Source: JBJXGC01 sp046154545
GTDB lineage: Bacteria; Chloroflexota; Dehalococcoidia; Tepidiformales; Tepidiformaceae
Direction of reading: 5' to 3'
Length of the DNA stretch: 37,004 nucleotides
NCBI GenBank assembly: GCA_046154545.1
Contig: JBJXGC010000190.1
Location: 1 to 37,004 of the forward strand
Shown here: positions 8,175 through 16,125 of the stretch, piece after piece
Numbering within the stretch: the first letter of the stretch is position 1
Layout of the letters: every line of letters begins with the position of its first letter
The notes under the pieces: generated by a model
Databases searched by the model: none
What the model was told of the DNA's origin: nothing
What the model saw: the letters and a program-made list of their open reading frames with translations, nothing else
Position numbers and translations under genes: made by a program

Positions 8175-8356
8175 TTCGCCACCCCCAGAGCGCTGAAGGC
8201 CACCGCCGGCTCATCGATGAGTGAGAGCAGGTCCTCGACGGCGGGCCGGCCGGCCTGGTAGCTGGCGTACCAGGTCACGAGGGCCGGGAAGTCCTTGTCA
8301 TTGATCGTCACTCCCTCGGCGAGGAGCTTCTCCTTGACCAGGTCGTGCAGTGTCAT
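8171..8356 (-). CDS. Small AtzG/GatC-like protein, putative amidase subunit
   Basis: 61 residues from the ATG at 8354-8356; a weak GAGG lies about 9 nt upstream and longer starts run into the ATPase gene. It starts 28 nt after the DppF stop and overlaps the following amidase by 4 nt. The sequence has a helical first half (MTLHDLVKEKLLAEGV) and ends with LIDEPAVAFSALGV, whose EPA-x-x-F resembles AtzG-type endings, though less well than the second small gene at 6503. The call rests mainly on position, size and this motif. A structural comparison with AtzG or GatC would settle it. Confidence 0.55.
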   Translation of the reverse strand: MTLHDLVKEKLLAEGVTINDKDFPALVTWYASYQAGRPAVEDLLSLIDEPAVAFSALGVAK

Positions 8357-8384
8357 CAACGGTAACCTCAGTCCTTCTTCCGCC

Positions 8385-9422
8385 TCAGGCGGCGGCGCCA
8401 ATGTGGTGGCAGGCAGCGAGGTGGTCCCCCGCATGGGCCGCCAGGACGGGCTCCTCCTCCGCGCACTTTGAGGTGGCGAGAGGGCAGCGTGTGCGGAAGC
8501 GGCAGCCGGTCGGGATGTTCAGCGGGCTGGGCAGATCGCCAGCCAGGACCTTGCCCAGCCGCCGCGACGATGGTTTGGTGGAGGGAATGGAGGCGAGTAA
8601 CGACGTGGTGTACGGATGCATCGAGTGGGAGTAGACCTCAGCCGCCGGCCCCATCTCGACGATCCGGCCCAGGTACATCACGGCGATCGTGTCGCTCATG
8701 TAGCGGACGACGTTGAGGTCGTGCGAAATGAAGACCATCGAAAGGCCCATCTCTCCGCGCAGGTCCTGGAGCAGGTTGAGCACCTGGGCCTGCACCGACT
8801 TGTCCAGCGCTGACACCGGCTCGTCAGCGATCAGGATGGCCGCGTCGTTCACGATGGCCCGGGCGATGCTCACGCGTTGGCGTTGGCCACCACTGAGCTG
8901 GTGAGGGAAGCGGGTGGCGTGGGAAGGGCTCAAGCCCACGCTCGAAAGCGCCTTGTCGATCCTCCCTGGCCACTCTGCCCGGGGCGCGCCCTGCGCGCGG
9001 AGGTTGAAGGCCACCTGGTCCCGGACCTTCATCCTCGGGTTCAAGGAGTTGTACGGGTCCTGGAAGACCATCTGGACGTCCCGCCGCATCCTCCGCACGG
9101 CGTTGCCCTTGAGCCTCGTGATGTCGGTGCCGCGGAGGAGCACCGTTCCGTCTGTAGGTTCGATGAGCCGGGTGATCAGCCGGCCTGTTGTGGACTTGCC
9201 GCAGCCTGACTCGCCGACGATGCCGACGGTTTCGCCCGTCATCACCTGGAACGAGACCGCATCGACGGCCCGCACGCGGTGTTTCACGCGGCCGATGAAC
9301 CCTTTGCGAATATCGAAGCGCTTCGTGAGATCGCGGACTTCGAGGATGGGCGCGACCGGGGAAGGCTGGGCGGCGCCTGATCGTTGGCCGGGAGTTTCGG
9401 CCGTGTTGGCTTCGGTATTCAT
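8385..9422 (-). CDS. Oligo/dipeptide ABC importer ATP-binding protein (DppF/OppF type)
   Basis: 345 residues. Visible are Walker A GESGCGKST (about 70-78), the signature LSGGQRQRVSIARA, Walker B ILIADEPVSALD and a His switch in VFISHDL. The C-terminal Cys-containing tail (GCRFRTRCPLATSKC) is typical of peptide/nickel importer ATPases, which can carry an iron-sulfur cluster there. The ATG overlaps the TGA of dppC (ATGA). It should pair with the DppD-type ATPase at 13073-14110 to drive the DppB/DppC permeases of the same operon. Since the second permease pair at 15-17 kb has no ATPases in the window, it may serve both (inference). Confidence 0.93.
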   Translation of the reverse strand: MNTEANTAETPGQRSGAAQPSPVAPILEVRDLTKRFDIRKGFIGRVKHRVRAVDAVSFQVMTGETVGIVGESGCGKSTTGRLITRLIEPTDGTVLLRGTDITRLKGNAVRRMRRDVQMVFQDPYNSLNPRMKVRDQVAFNLRAQGAPRAEWPGRIDKALSSVGLSPSHATRFPHQLSGGQRQRVSIARAIVNDAAILIADEPVSALDKSVQAQVLNLLQDLRGEMGLSMVFISHDLNVVRYMSDTIAVMYLGRIVEMGPAAEVYSHSMHPYTTSLLASIPSTKPSSRRLGKVLAGDLPSPLNIPTGCRFRTRCPLATSKCAEEEPVLAAHAGDHLAACHHIGAAA

Positions 9423-10312
9423 AGCCGGCTGTCCATCGTCTCCCGGACGGAGTCACTGACGAGGTTGAAGCACATCGAAACGATGAAGATCATCATCCCT
9501 GGGACGGCAACCAGGCCCGGGTTGGTGTAGATGACATCCTTCAGCGAATTGAGCATCGAACCCCACTCCGGCGTCGGTTGCGAAATTCCGAGTCCGAGGT
9601 AGCTGAGCCCAGAAGCGTAGACGATGCTCAACCCCACCAGTGTCGACATGTACACGAATATCGGTGCGAACACGTTTCCGACAATCTGGCGGAAGATAAT
9701 CTGGGACGAACTCGCACCAGAAGCGCGGGCAGCCTCGATGAATTGCCTCGTCTCTATCTGCCGCACCGCGGTCTCCGCCACGCGGGCGACAGGTGGGACG
9801 AGGACGACGCTAATCGAGATGACGAGATTCATGAGGCCGGCCCCGAGCGCGGCCGCGATGCCGATCGCGAGCAGCACGGCGGGGAAGGCGTAAAAGACGT
9901 CCATCGTCCGCATGATCGCCGTGTTGATGATGCCACCGAAGTGCCCGGCGACGATTCCCAGGGCGGCGCCGAACGTGCCCCCAATCAAGACCGGAAGGAT
10001 GCCGGCCAGCAGGGAATTCCTGCCGCCGTAGGCCAGCCGGGTGAGCATGTCCCGGCCCTGTTCGTCCGTCCCCAGCAGGTGCCCGGAGGTCCCCACGGGC
10101 CTCAGCCGCTCAGTGATCCGCCCCACCACGGGGTCACCTGGCGTCCACAGTGGAGCAGTGAGGCAGGCTGCGATGATGACCAGCAGGACGATGCCCGCGA
10201 TCAGCCCGACAGGGTCGCGCATCAGCCGCCGGCCGAAGGTCCAGGCGCGGCCCGGCCGGGCTGGCGCCTCTTCGAAGCGCACGGTTGTCTCGATAGATAT
10301 CGCTTGTGACAT
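9419..10312 (-). CDS. Peptide-type ABC importer permease (DppC type)
   Basis: 297 residues from the ATG at 10310-10312 with AAGGA upstream; an ATG at 10333 would overlap the dppB stop. The N-terminal cytosolic stretch is followed by a first membrane helix (LIAGIVLLVIIAACLTAPLW), the HLLGTDEQGRDMLTRLAYGG segment typical of DppC, and five further helices. The EAA-like coupling loop is around ARASGASSSQII. It forms the pore with DppB (10323-11273). The 4-nt overlap with the next ATPase gene indicates one transcript. The transported compound is not evident. Confidence 0.93.
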   Translation of the reverse strand: MSQAISIETTVRFEEAPARPGRAWTFGRRLMRDPVGLIAGIVLLVIIAACLTAPLWTPGDPVVGRITERLRPVGTSGHLLGTDEQGRDMLTRLAYGGRNSLLAGILPVLIGGTFGAALGIVAGHFGGIINTAIMRTMDVFYAFPAVLLAIGIAAALGAGLMNLVISISVVLVPPVARVAETAVRQIETRQFIEAARASGASSSQIIFRQIVGNVFAPIFVYMSTLVGLSIVYASGLSYLGLGISQPTPEWGSMLNSLKDVIYTNPGLVAVPGMMIFIVSMCFNLVSDSVRETMDSRL

Positions 10313-10322
10313 GGTGCTATCC

Positions 10323-11273
10323 TTACGTCGCATGCTTCATGCGCGGGTCGACAAGCGGCGCGACGAGGTCGACCAGCAAGTTCATGAGGACGAAGACGAC
10401 GGAGACGAGAAGGACCCCGCCCTGGATCATCACGAGGTCACGCTGGCCAATCGCTTCGAAGACCAGCTTGCCAACGCCCGGCCAGGCGAAGATCGTCTCT
10501 ACCAGTACCGACCCGCCGACGAGGTACCCAACCTGCAGTCCAGCGACGGTGAGCAGCGGCGGCGCGGCGTTGCGGACGATGTGCAGCAGCATCCGCCCTC
10601 CACCGAGCCCCTTGGCGCGCAGCGACATCACGAAGTCCTGCTCTGCGATGTCGATGACGCTGGACCGGACGATGCGAGCGATGATCCCGATAGAGGCCAG
10701 CGAAGCGGCGATCGTCGGCAGGACCAGGTGGCGGAAGACATCGACGATGCCGCCGGGGTCCCTCGCGTTCTCCATGCCCGAGGTTGGGAACCACGGCAGT
10801 TGGACCGCGAACACGATGATGAGCATCAGGCCGACCCAGTAGGGCGGAAGGCTCATGAAGGCGATCGCGAACATCGAGCAGAGCTTGTCGAGCAGGCGGC
10901 CGCGGTTGAGCCCCGCCACAAGCCCGGTCGTGAAGCCGACTGCGATGGAGAAGGCGAAGGCAGCGCTGGCAAGGATGAGGGTGTTCTTGAGCGCGGGGAC
11001 GAGCAGGTCAGCGGCCGGCTGCCGCTTGCCCACGGATATCCCCATGTCGCCCTGGAGGAAGTTGCCGAGCCACTTCACGTACTGCTCCGGCAGCGGCCGG
11101 TCGAAACCGTACTGGTGCCGGAACTCAGCCCGTTCCTCATCCGTGGCCCGAGGGCCCAACAGCCCCGCAATCGGGTCGCCGGGGACGATGTTGACGACGG
11201 CGAAGACCACCATCGAAACCCCGATGAGGGTGAGGGCCATCAAACTGAGGCGGCGGGTAAGGAAGAGCGCCAT
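10323..11273 (-). CDS. Peptide-type ABC importer permease (DppB type)
   Basis: 316 residues. It starts MALFLTRRLSLMALTLIGVS with a first helix and the family segment VNIVPGDPIAGLLGP. The periplasmic region has QYGFDRPLPEQYVKWL, and the EAA-like loop is near SLRAKGLGGGRM. Six membrane helices are expected. The gene follows the binding-protein gene after a 112-nt gap that holds a 15-bp perfect hairpin, and runs into dppC with a 10-nt gap. Together with DppC, DppD and DppF it makes a complete importer. Confidence 0.93.
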   Translation of the reverse strand: MALFLTRRLSLMALTLIGVSMVVFAVVNIVPGDPIAGLLGPRATDEERAEFRHQYGFDRPLPEQYVKWLGNFLQGDMGISVGKRQPAADLLVPALKNTLILASAAFAFSIAVGFTTGLVAGLNRGRLLDKLCSMFAIAFMSLPPYWVGLMLIIVFAVQLPWFPTSGMENARDPGGIVDVFRHLVLPTIAASLASIGIIARIVRSSVIDIAEQDFVMSLRAKGLGGGRMLLHIVRNAAPPLLTVAGLQVGYLVGGSVLVETIFAWPGVGKLVFEAIGQRDLVMIQGGVLLVSVVFVLMNLLVDLVAPLVDPRMKHAT

Positions 11274-11321
11274 AGGATCGCCTCCGATGCGTCTGACGTC
11301 CGGATGGGACGGTTCTCTGGT

Positions 11322-11358
11322 GTCCGCCCCGGCGAAAGGGGCATTCGCCGGGGCGGAC
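11322..11358 (-). terminator. Perfect 15-bp hairpin between the binding-protein gene and the permease genes
   Basis: GTCCGCCCCGGCGAA (11322-11336) is the exact complement of 11344-11358 around a 7-nt loop. It lies 27 nt after the binding-protein stop and 48 nt before dppB. There is no T-run. Such hairpins are known to let the binding protein be made in excess by stabilising the upstream mRNA or attenuating read-through. That role is inferred from position. Confidence 0.65.
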
Positions 11359-11385
11359 GAGGGAGATCGGCGGAAGGGGGGCCCG

Positions 11386-13050
11386 TTACTTGTCGATGTA
11401 GATGGTCGTCAGGTCGGCGAACCACGACTGATTGGGAACGAAGCCTTTCACGTACGGTGCCATCGCCCGCAAGTTGAGGTCGTGGACGATGAACAACCAG
11501 GGCGCGTCATCGACCAGGACGGCGTGCGCCTTCTGGAGGATCGCGTGCTGCTTCGGCTTGTCGAACTCAGCAGCCGCCTGGGCGAAGAGCTTGTCGAGTT
11601 CCCCATTGCTGTAGCCGGTGAGCGAGAGCTGGCTCTGGAACGGGCCGACGAACTGCGACGGGTCCATGAATGCCAGCGAGACGTTGTTCGCCTCCGCACC
11701 GCCCCAGTCCTTGGTGACGTACGACGTGATCAGGCTGTTCCACTCCTGGACATTGATGGTCAGGTCCACGCCGATTGCTTTGAGGTTCTGGGCGATGAAG
11801 TCGTTCATCTGCGGCGGCCACATTTGGCCGGAGCCGCTCGCGGACGTAATGACCGTCATCTTGAAGCCGTTCGGGTAGCCCGCCTGTTTGAGGAGGTCTT
11901 TCGCCTTGTTGGGGTCGTAGGAGTACGGCTTCACCTCGGTCCCGTACCAGGGATGCCCGGGGTAGACGTAGGCGAAGGCCGCTTTGCACACCCCATTCAG
12001 GAGGTCCTTACAGAGCGACTCCCGGTCAATGGCGTAGTTGAGCGCCTGGCGTACGAGCTTGTTGCCAATCGGGTCATTGGCTTCCTTCGTGAAGAAATCG
12101 AATTCCCACGGCCAGGCGTGCGGGTACTCCTTGAGGAAGACCTGGAAGCCGGAACCTTCGAGTGAGGCCCTGGATTCCGGTGGCGGTGTCTCAGCCCAGT
12201 CGACTTCCCCAGAACGGAGTGCGGCCAGGCGGGTGGACGGCTCCGGCATGGGCCGAAGGATGACTTCATCGACATTCGCCTTGTCGCCCCAGTAGTTCGG
12301 GTTCCTGGTCATCGTCATGGACTGTCCGGGCGTGAGGCTTTTGAACATGAATGCACCGCTGCCGACGGGCTGGGTAAGGAACTTGTCTCCGAGCTTCTTC
12401 ACCTGCGCCGGGCTCGGAATGAGCACGTGCGCGATCTTCTCGAGCAGGAACGAGTCGGGCGCGGCCGTCGTGATCTGGAAGGTCATGGCTTCCGATGCTT
12501 TGTACCAGGCTATCCCCGCCGTCAGGCCGAAGCCGGCGATCCCGGACGCCACGGTCGTGTTGTAGAACTCGAAGTTCTTATTGAGGATCCGGTCGTAACC
12601 GAACTGGAGTGCCGCCGCATCGACCGGTGTCCCGTCGTGGAATGTCACTCCCGGCCGGATCTTGAAGGTCCAGGTGAGACGGTCGTCAGAGACCGACCAG
12701 GACTCCGCAAGGGCCGGCTTTGTCGTCGTGACATTGTCCACGCCGTTCTTCGGGTCCCAGTTCACGAGCCCGTCGTAGAGTTGGAAGCCGACGAACCGGT
12801 ACCCTTCGTAGCCCTCGGTCGGTGCCGTGTCCGGCACAGGGATATTGGCGGCCGACATCCCGATGACGAGCGTCCCACCGCTCTTCGGCGAGCCGCCGGC
12901 GCCAGCGGTACCACCGCTGCTCGCCGTCGAACCGTCGTCAGTGTTGTCGCCGCTACACGCGGCGAATGCGAACAGGCCCACAACAGCCAGTCCCACGAGC
13001 GCGAGCAGGTGGCGGCGGGGCCGACGGGTAATCCCTCTGGTGATCCTCAT
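11386..13050 (-). CDS. ABC transporter substrate-binding lipoprotein (SBP family 5)
   Basis: 554 residues from the ATG at 13048-13050 with AAGGAG close upstream; the longer frame to 13128 overlaps the ATPase gene. The N-terminus has basic residues, a hydrophobic stretch and a lipobox FAFAAC with Cys32, followed by a Ser/Gly-rich linker. The mature part has family-5 features: GGTLVIGMSA, a SWSVSDDRLTWTFKIRPGV-like segment and VRQALNYAIDRESL. It is membrane-anchored and captures the solute for the DppBCDF importer of the same operon. Peptides are the classic ligand, but the amidases downstream suggest an amide- or peptide-like xenobiotic or natural product (inference). Confidence 0.92.
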   Translation of the reverse strand: MRITRGITRRPRRHLLALVGLAVVGLFAFAACSGDNTDDGSTASSGGTAGAGGSPKSGGTLVIGMSAANIPVPDTAPTEGYEGYRFVGFQLYDGLVNWDPKNGVDNVTTTKPALAESWSVSDDRLTWTFKIRPGVTFHDGTPVDAAALQFGYDRILNKNFEFYNTTVASGIAGFGLTAGIAWYKASEAMTFQITTAAPDSFLLEKIAHVLIPSPAQVKKLGDKFLTQPVGSGAFMFKSLTPGQSMTMTRNPNYWGDKANVDEVILRPMPEPSTRLAALRSGEVDWAETPPPESRASLEGSGFQVFLKEYPHAWPWEFDFFTKEANDPIGNKLVRQALNYAIDRESLCKDLLNGVCKAAFAYVYPGHPWYGTEVKPYSYDPNKAKDLLKQAGYPNGFKMTVITSASGSGQMWPPQMNDFIAQNLKAIGVDLTINVQEWNSLITSYVTKDWGGAEANNVSLAFMDPSQFVGPFQSQLSLTGYSNGELDKLFAQAAAEFDKPKQHAILQKAHAVLVDDAPWLFIVHDLNLRAMAPYVKGFVPNQSWFADLTTIYIDK

Positions 13051-13072
13051 GGTGCTCCTTGCCTTGGTAGTG

Positions 13073-14110
13073 TTAGACAGCGTCGTACGCCGCTCTGAAA
13101 CAGCGCGCCCGGTGGCCGGCGAGGACACGCACGTTTGGCGGTAACTCCTCGCAACGCGCTTCCGCCCGCGGACAACGGGGGCGGAAGACGCACCCCTCGG
13201 GGATGCTTCGGCCGTCCGGTGGCGCCCCCCGGATGGCCGGCAGCCGGCCCTCTGTCTCCATCGTCACGTTCGAAGCGATCAAGGCCTCGGTGTACGGGTG
13301 CCGGGGATGTTCCAGCACTGCCAACGCCGGGCCGAACTCCACCACCTGGCCGGCGTACATCACGGCAACGTCGTCGGCCAGTTCGGCCGCCACCCCGACA
13401 TCGTGGGTGACGACGACGAGTGCCGCACCGGAGTCGTTCACGAAGGCGCGGAGGATGTTGACGATTTGCGCTTGCACCGTGACATCGAGTGCCGATGTTG
13501 GTTCGTCGGCCAGCAAGAGGTCCGGCCTACAGGCGAGTGCGATGGCGATCATGATGCGTTGACACATGCCGCCGCTCATTTCGTGGGGGTAGGCCCCCAT
13601 CCGCTCGGCCGGCGAAGGGATCCCGAGTTCGTCGAGGAGCTGGATCGCGGTCGCCTCGGCCGCGGCCCGGGACACCTTCCGGTGACGGCGAATCGTCTCC
13701 GTAATCTGGGACCCGACCGTGAAGATCGGGTCAAGGGCGGCCACCGGGTCCTGGTAGATCATCGCGATCCGGTCACCGCGAATCTCCCGCATCGTGCGTT
13801 CGGAGGCGTCCAGCAGCTCCCGGCCGTTGAAGTTGACCGAGCCCTCGAGCCGCGCCGCATTGCGCGGCAACACCCGCATGATGCTCTTCAACGTGAGGCT
13901 CTTCCCCGAACCGGACTCGCCCAGGATGGCGAGCACGCGGCCCGCCTCGGCATGGAAAGACACGCCCCGGAGAGGCCTGACCTTCCCCTGCCCCCCGCTG
14001 AACGTGAGGCCGAGATCCCGGACGGTGAGGACACGGCCCTGCCCGCTTTCGGACCGCGCCGGGCTCTGGTGGCGGGCGAGCCTGGGTGGAACAACAACAT
14101 CTGTGGGCAT
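13073..14110 (-). CDS. Oligo/dipeptide ABC importer ATP-binding protein (DppD/OppD type)
   Basis: 345 residues from the ATG at 14108-14110, with AGGAGG 5-6 nt upstream. Walker A GESGSGKS (about 64-71), signature MSGGMCQRIMIAIALA, Walker B LLLADEPTSALD and VVTHDVG are all visible. The C-terminal Cys motif (GCVFRPRCPRAEARC) marks the peptide-importer subfamily. MSGGM is the typical DppD variant of the signature. It is the first gene of the ABC/amidase operon and is separated from the binding-protein gene by 22 nt. It works as a heterodimer with the DppF-type ATPase (8385-9422). Confidence 0.93.
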   Translation of the reverse strand: MPTDVVVPPRLARHQSPARSESGQGRVLTVRDLGLTFSGGQGKVRPLRGVSFHAEAGRVLAILGESGSGKSLTLKSIMRVLPRNAARLEGSVNFNGRELLDASERTMREIRGDRIAMIYQDPVAALDPIFTVGSQITETIRRHRKVSRAAAEATAIQLLDELGIPSPAERMGAYPHEMSGGMCQRIMIAIALACRPDLLLADEPTSALDVTVQAQIVNILRAFVNDSGAALVVVTHDVGVAAELADDVAVMYAGQVVEFGPALAVLEHPRHPYTEALIASNVTMETEGRLPAIRGAPPDGRSIPEGCVFRPRCPRAEARCEELPPNVRVLAGHRARCFRAAYDAV

Positions 14111-14658
14111 CGATTCCTCCTGCACCAGTCGATGGCGATGGTTTGTGTCCCTGTTCGACTGTTCGCTGCATGATCCGCACCGGAAGTTACGGCGTGGTCA
14201 CCAAAAACTTGCGCTGGAGTAAATTCGAAGTGAACAAGCCCAGGTGATGAGGGGACCAACTTCAGCAAACTGCACCCGGGGACAACAGGGCTTCACCCTG
14301 GCCCCAGGAGCGAGAAATTCACGAACTCGAAAGGCTCCCGTAATCGCGTCGCAATGTCTCTCGTCCACAGTGCGGGCATGTGGAAGCCGGTCTGCCGACG
14401 CTGACCGGCAGGAGTCCGGACATAGCAGCTTCTGCCTGACGAACTTCACGCGGAAGGTTGCTATGACGGATTCCACGAAAAATCAGTCCGTCAAAGGCAA
14501 GGAGTCATGCCGATACCTGACAGCGTTACGAAGAGATGAACCATGCGGCCGAGGAACGCAAGCCCATTCCGTTGCCGAATCCAGGCTGATGCTAGCCCCC
14601 TCTTGTAGTCCGCGGGGGCGGTTTCACGCCTGGCCACTCGGAGATTGGCGATGTCGAA
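14111..14658. other. Long divergent intergenic region, no supported gene
   Basis: This is 548 bp between the divergent importer operon and the lone winged-helix gene. It must hold the operon promoter, but I cannot pick a convincing -10/-35. A small hairpin CTGCCG/CGGCAG lies at about 14392-14411. Open frames here have no recognisable protein signal. A decayed receiver domain of the downstream regulator was looked for in frame and not found. Confidence 0.4.
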
Positions 14659-14997
14659 ATGTCCGTCCCAACCCTGAGTCTTGAGCCCCCGGACGCCGGT
14701 GCGCTGACCGTCGATCAGACCACCCTCGAGGTATGGTACGGACGCCGCCGCCTGCCGCTCACACCGATGGAGGCCCGTCTGTTGGCGGTGATGATGGAAC
14801 GCCCCGGGGATGTCGTGCTCACCCAGTCGCTGGCGCGGGAACTTTGGCCCGGCCACGCCCTCCAGCCCGATGAGGCTGATCGGCGGCTGTACGTCCATGT
14901 AGCCCGGCTCCGGGGGAAGCTCCCATCAGCCTGGGCATACAAGATCGCGCGCATGCGGAAACGGGGCTACGTCCTCCTCACCAACCAGCCCGGTTAG
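14659..14997 (+). CDS. Stand-alone OmpR/PhoB-type winged-helix DNA-binding protein
   Basis: 112 residues from the ATG at 14659; the ribosome site is weak. After a short beta-rich start come VWYGRRRLPLTPMEARLLAV, then RPGDVVLTQSLARELWPG, then DRRLYVHVARLRGKL and MRKRGYVLLTN. This is the full order of the OmpR-family C-terminal domain (beta strands, recognition helix with R/H-V-x-R-L-R, wing with RGxGY-like RKRGYVL). There is no receiver domain, so it cannot be phosphorylated in the usual way. It lies divergent from the ABC/amidase operon and converges with the second permease pair, so it may control either. The role is inferred from position. Confidence 0.75.
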   Translation: MSVPTLSLEPPDAGALTVDQTTLEVWYGRRRLPLTPMEARLLAVMMERPGDVVLTQSLARELWPGHALQPDEADRRLYVHVARLRGKLPSAWAYKIARMRKRGYVLLTNQPG

Positions 14998-15180
14998 GTG
15001 GTCCGGTCACGCTGCACGCGAAGCTGTGACGTCAGTGTGGTCCCGAGCGGCATCCGTGCCCTCTACGGCGATGGTTCCCCGCCCACCACGCCGACGCCAC
15101 AGCTGACGCTCCCGGTCCGGTCGCACGTCGTCGCTCGATGGCTGACGCGAGTGCTGCACCGTTGAGTTCAGTCTTCACGG

Positions 15181-16125
15181 TCAGCTGTACTTGATACGCG
15201 GGTCGAGGTATGCATAGCTGATGTCCGCGGCGAGATTGATGATGAGCACCGCCGCCGCGATGTAAAGTACGACGCCCTGGACCACGTTGTAGTCGCGCAG
15301 CAACACCGACTCGACGAGCAGCCTTCCGACGCCCGGCATCGTGAAGATCTGCTCGACCACGACCTGACCGCCGATCAGGACGGTCGCCTGGAGCGCCACG
15401 AGGCTGAGGACCGGGATGGATGCATTCTTGAGGACGTGACGAAGCACCACACCGCGCTGGCTCAGGCCCTTTGCACGGGCGGTGCGGATGTAATCCATCG
15501 AGAGCACTTCGAGCACAACCGAGCGCGTCATGCGCATGACCACAGCGGCGGAAGCTGCCGCCAGCGCCAGCGCTGGCATGTAAAACTGCTCCAGGTTCTC
15601 CATGGGGTTATCCCAGATCGGCGTATAGCCGATCGGTGGCGCATAGCCCCACCAGAGTGACGGCAGCAGGAGCATCAGCGTCGCTAACCAGAACCCGGGG
15701 ACCGCGAGTAGTAGGACATTCAGCACTCTGATCCCGTAATCGAGACCGCTGTTTCGCTTTAACGCGGAGAGAATGCCGGACGGGACACCGAGCAGGATCG
15801 TCACGAACATCCCAAACAACACCAGCTCGACGGTGACTGGCAGCCGCTTCTGAATCTGCTCCGTGACGGGTGAGCGGAACAGGTAGGAGTCGCCCATATC
15901 TCCACGCGTGACGTTGCCGACCCAGGTCAGGTACTGCACGGCCAACGGTTCATCAAGGTTGAGCTCGTCCCGGACAGCGGCGATGGACTCGGGTTCCGCG
16001 TCGGGGCCGAGCCGCGCCGCCGCCGGGTCACCGGGCAGGCTTCGCATGACGGCAAAAATGACGATCGACAGCCCGAAGAGGAGCGGGATCAAGAGCAGGA
16101 GCCGGCGCACAATGTAGTTCAGCAC
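15181..16125 (-). CDS. Second peptide-type ABC importer permease (DppB type)
   Basis: 314 residues. It starts at a GTG (16123-16125) directly after the TAG of the upstream dppC gene. It begins MLNYIVRRLLLLIPLLFG and has the typical MRSLPGDPAAARLGP segment, ELNLDEPLAVQYLTWV in the outer region, and an EAA-like loop at ARAKGLSQRGVVL. It ends DISYAYLDPRIKYS, like many DppB proteins. It is clearly different from the DppB at 10.3-11.3 kb. With the adjacent DppC it forms a second pore that has no ATPases in this window. Confidence 0.92.
   Translation of the reverse strand: MLNYIVRRLLLLIPLLFGLSIVIFAVMRSLPGDPAAARLGPDAEPESIAAVRDELNLDEPLAVQYLTWVGNVTRGDMGDSYLFRSPVTEQIQKRLPVTVELVLFGMFVTILLGVPSGILSALKRNSGLDYGIRVLNVLLLAVPGFWLATLMLLLPSLWWGYAPPIGYTPIWDNPMENLEQFYMPALALAAASAAVVMRMTRSVVLEVLSMDYIRTARAKGLSQRGVVLRHVLKNASIPVLSLVALQATVLIGGQVVVEQIFTMPGVGRLLVESVLLRDYNVVQGVVLYIAAAVLIINLAADISYAYLDPRIKYS

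Noticed and set aside
14462..14684. Small plus-strand frame starting MTDSTKNQSVKGKE
   Set aside because: No family similarity, it overlaps the winged-helix gene, and it has only a weak ribosome site.
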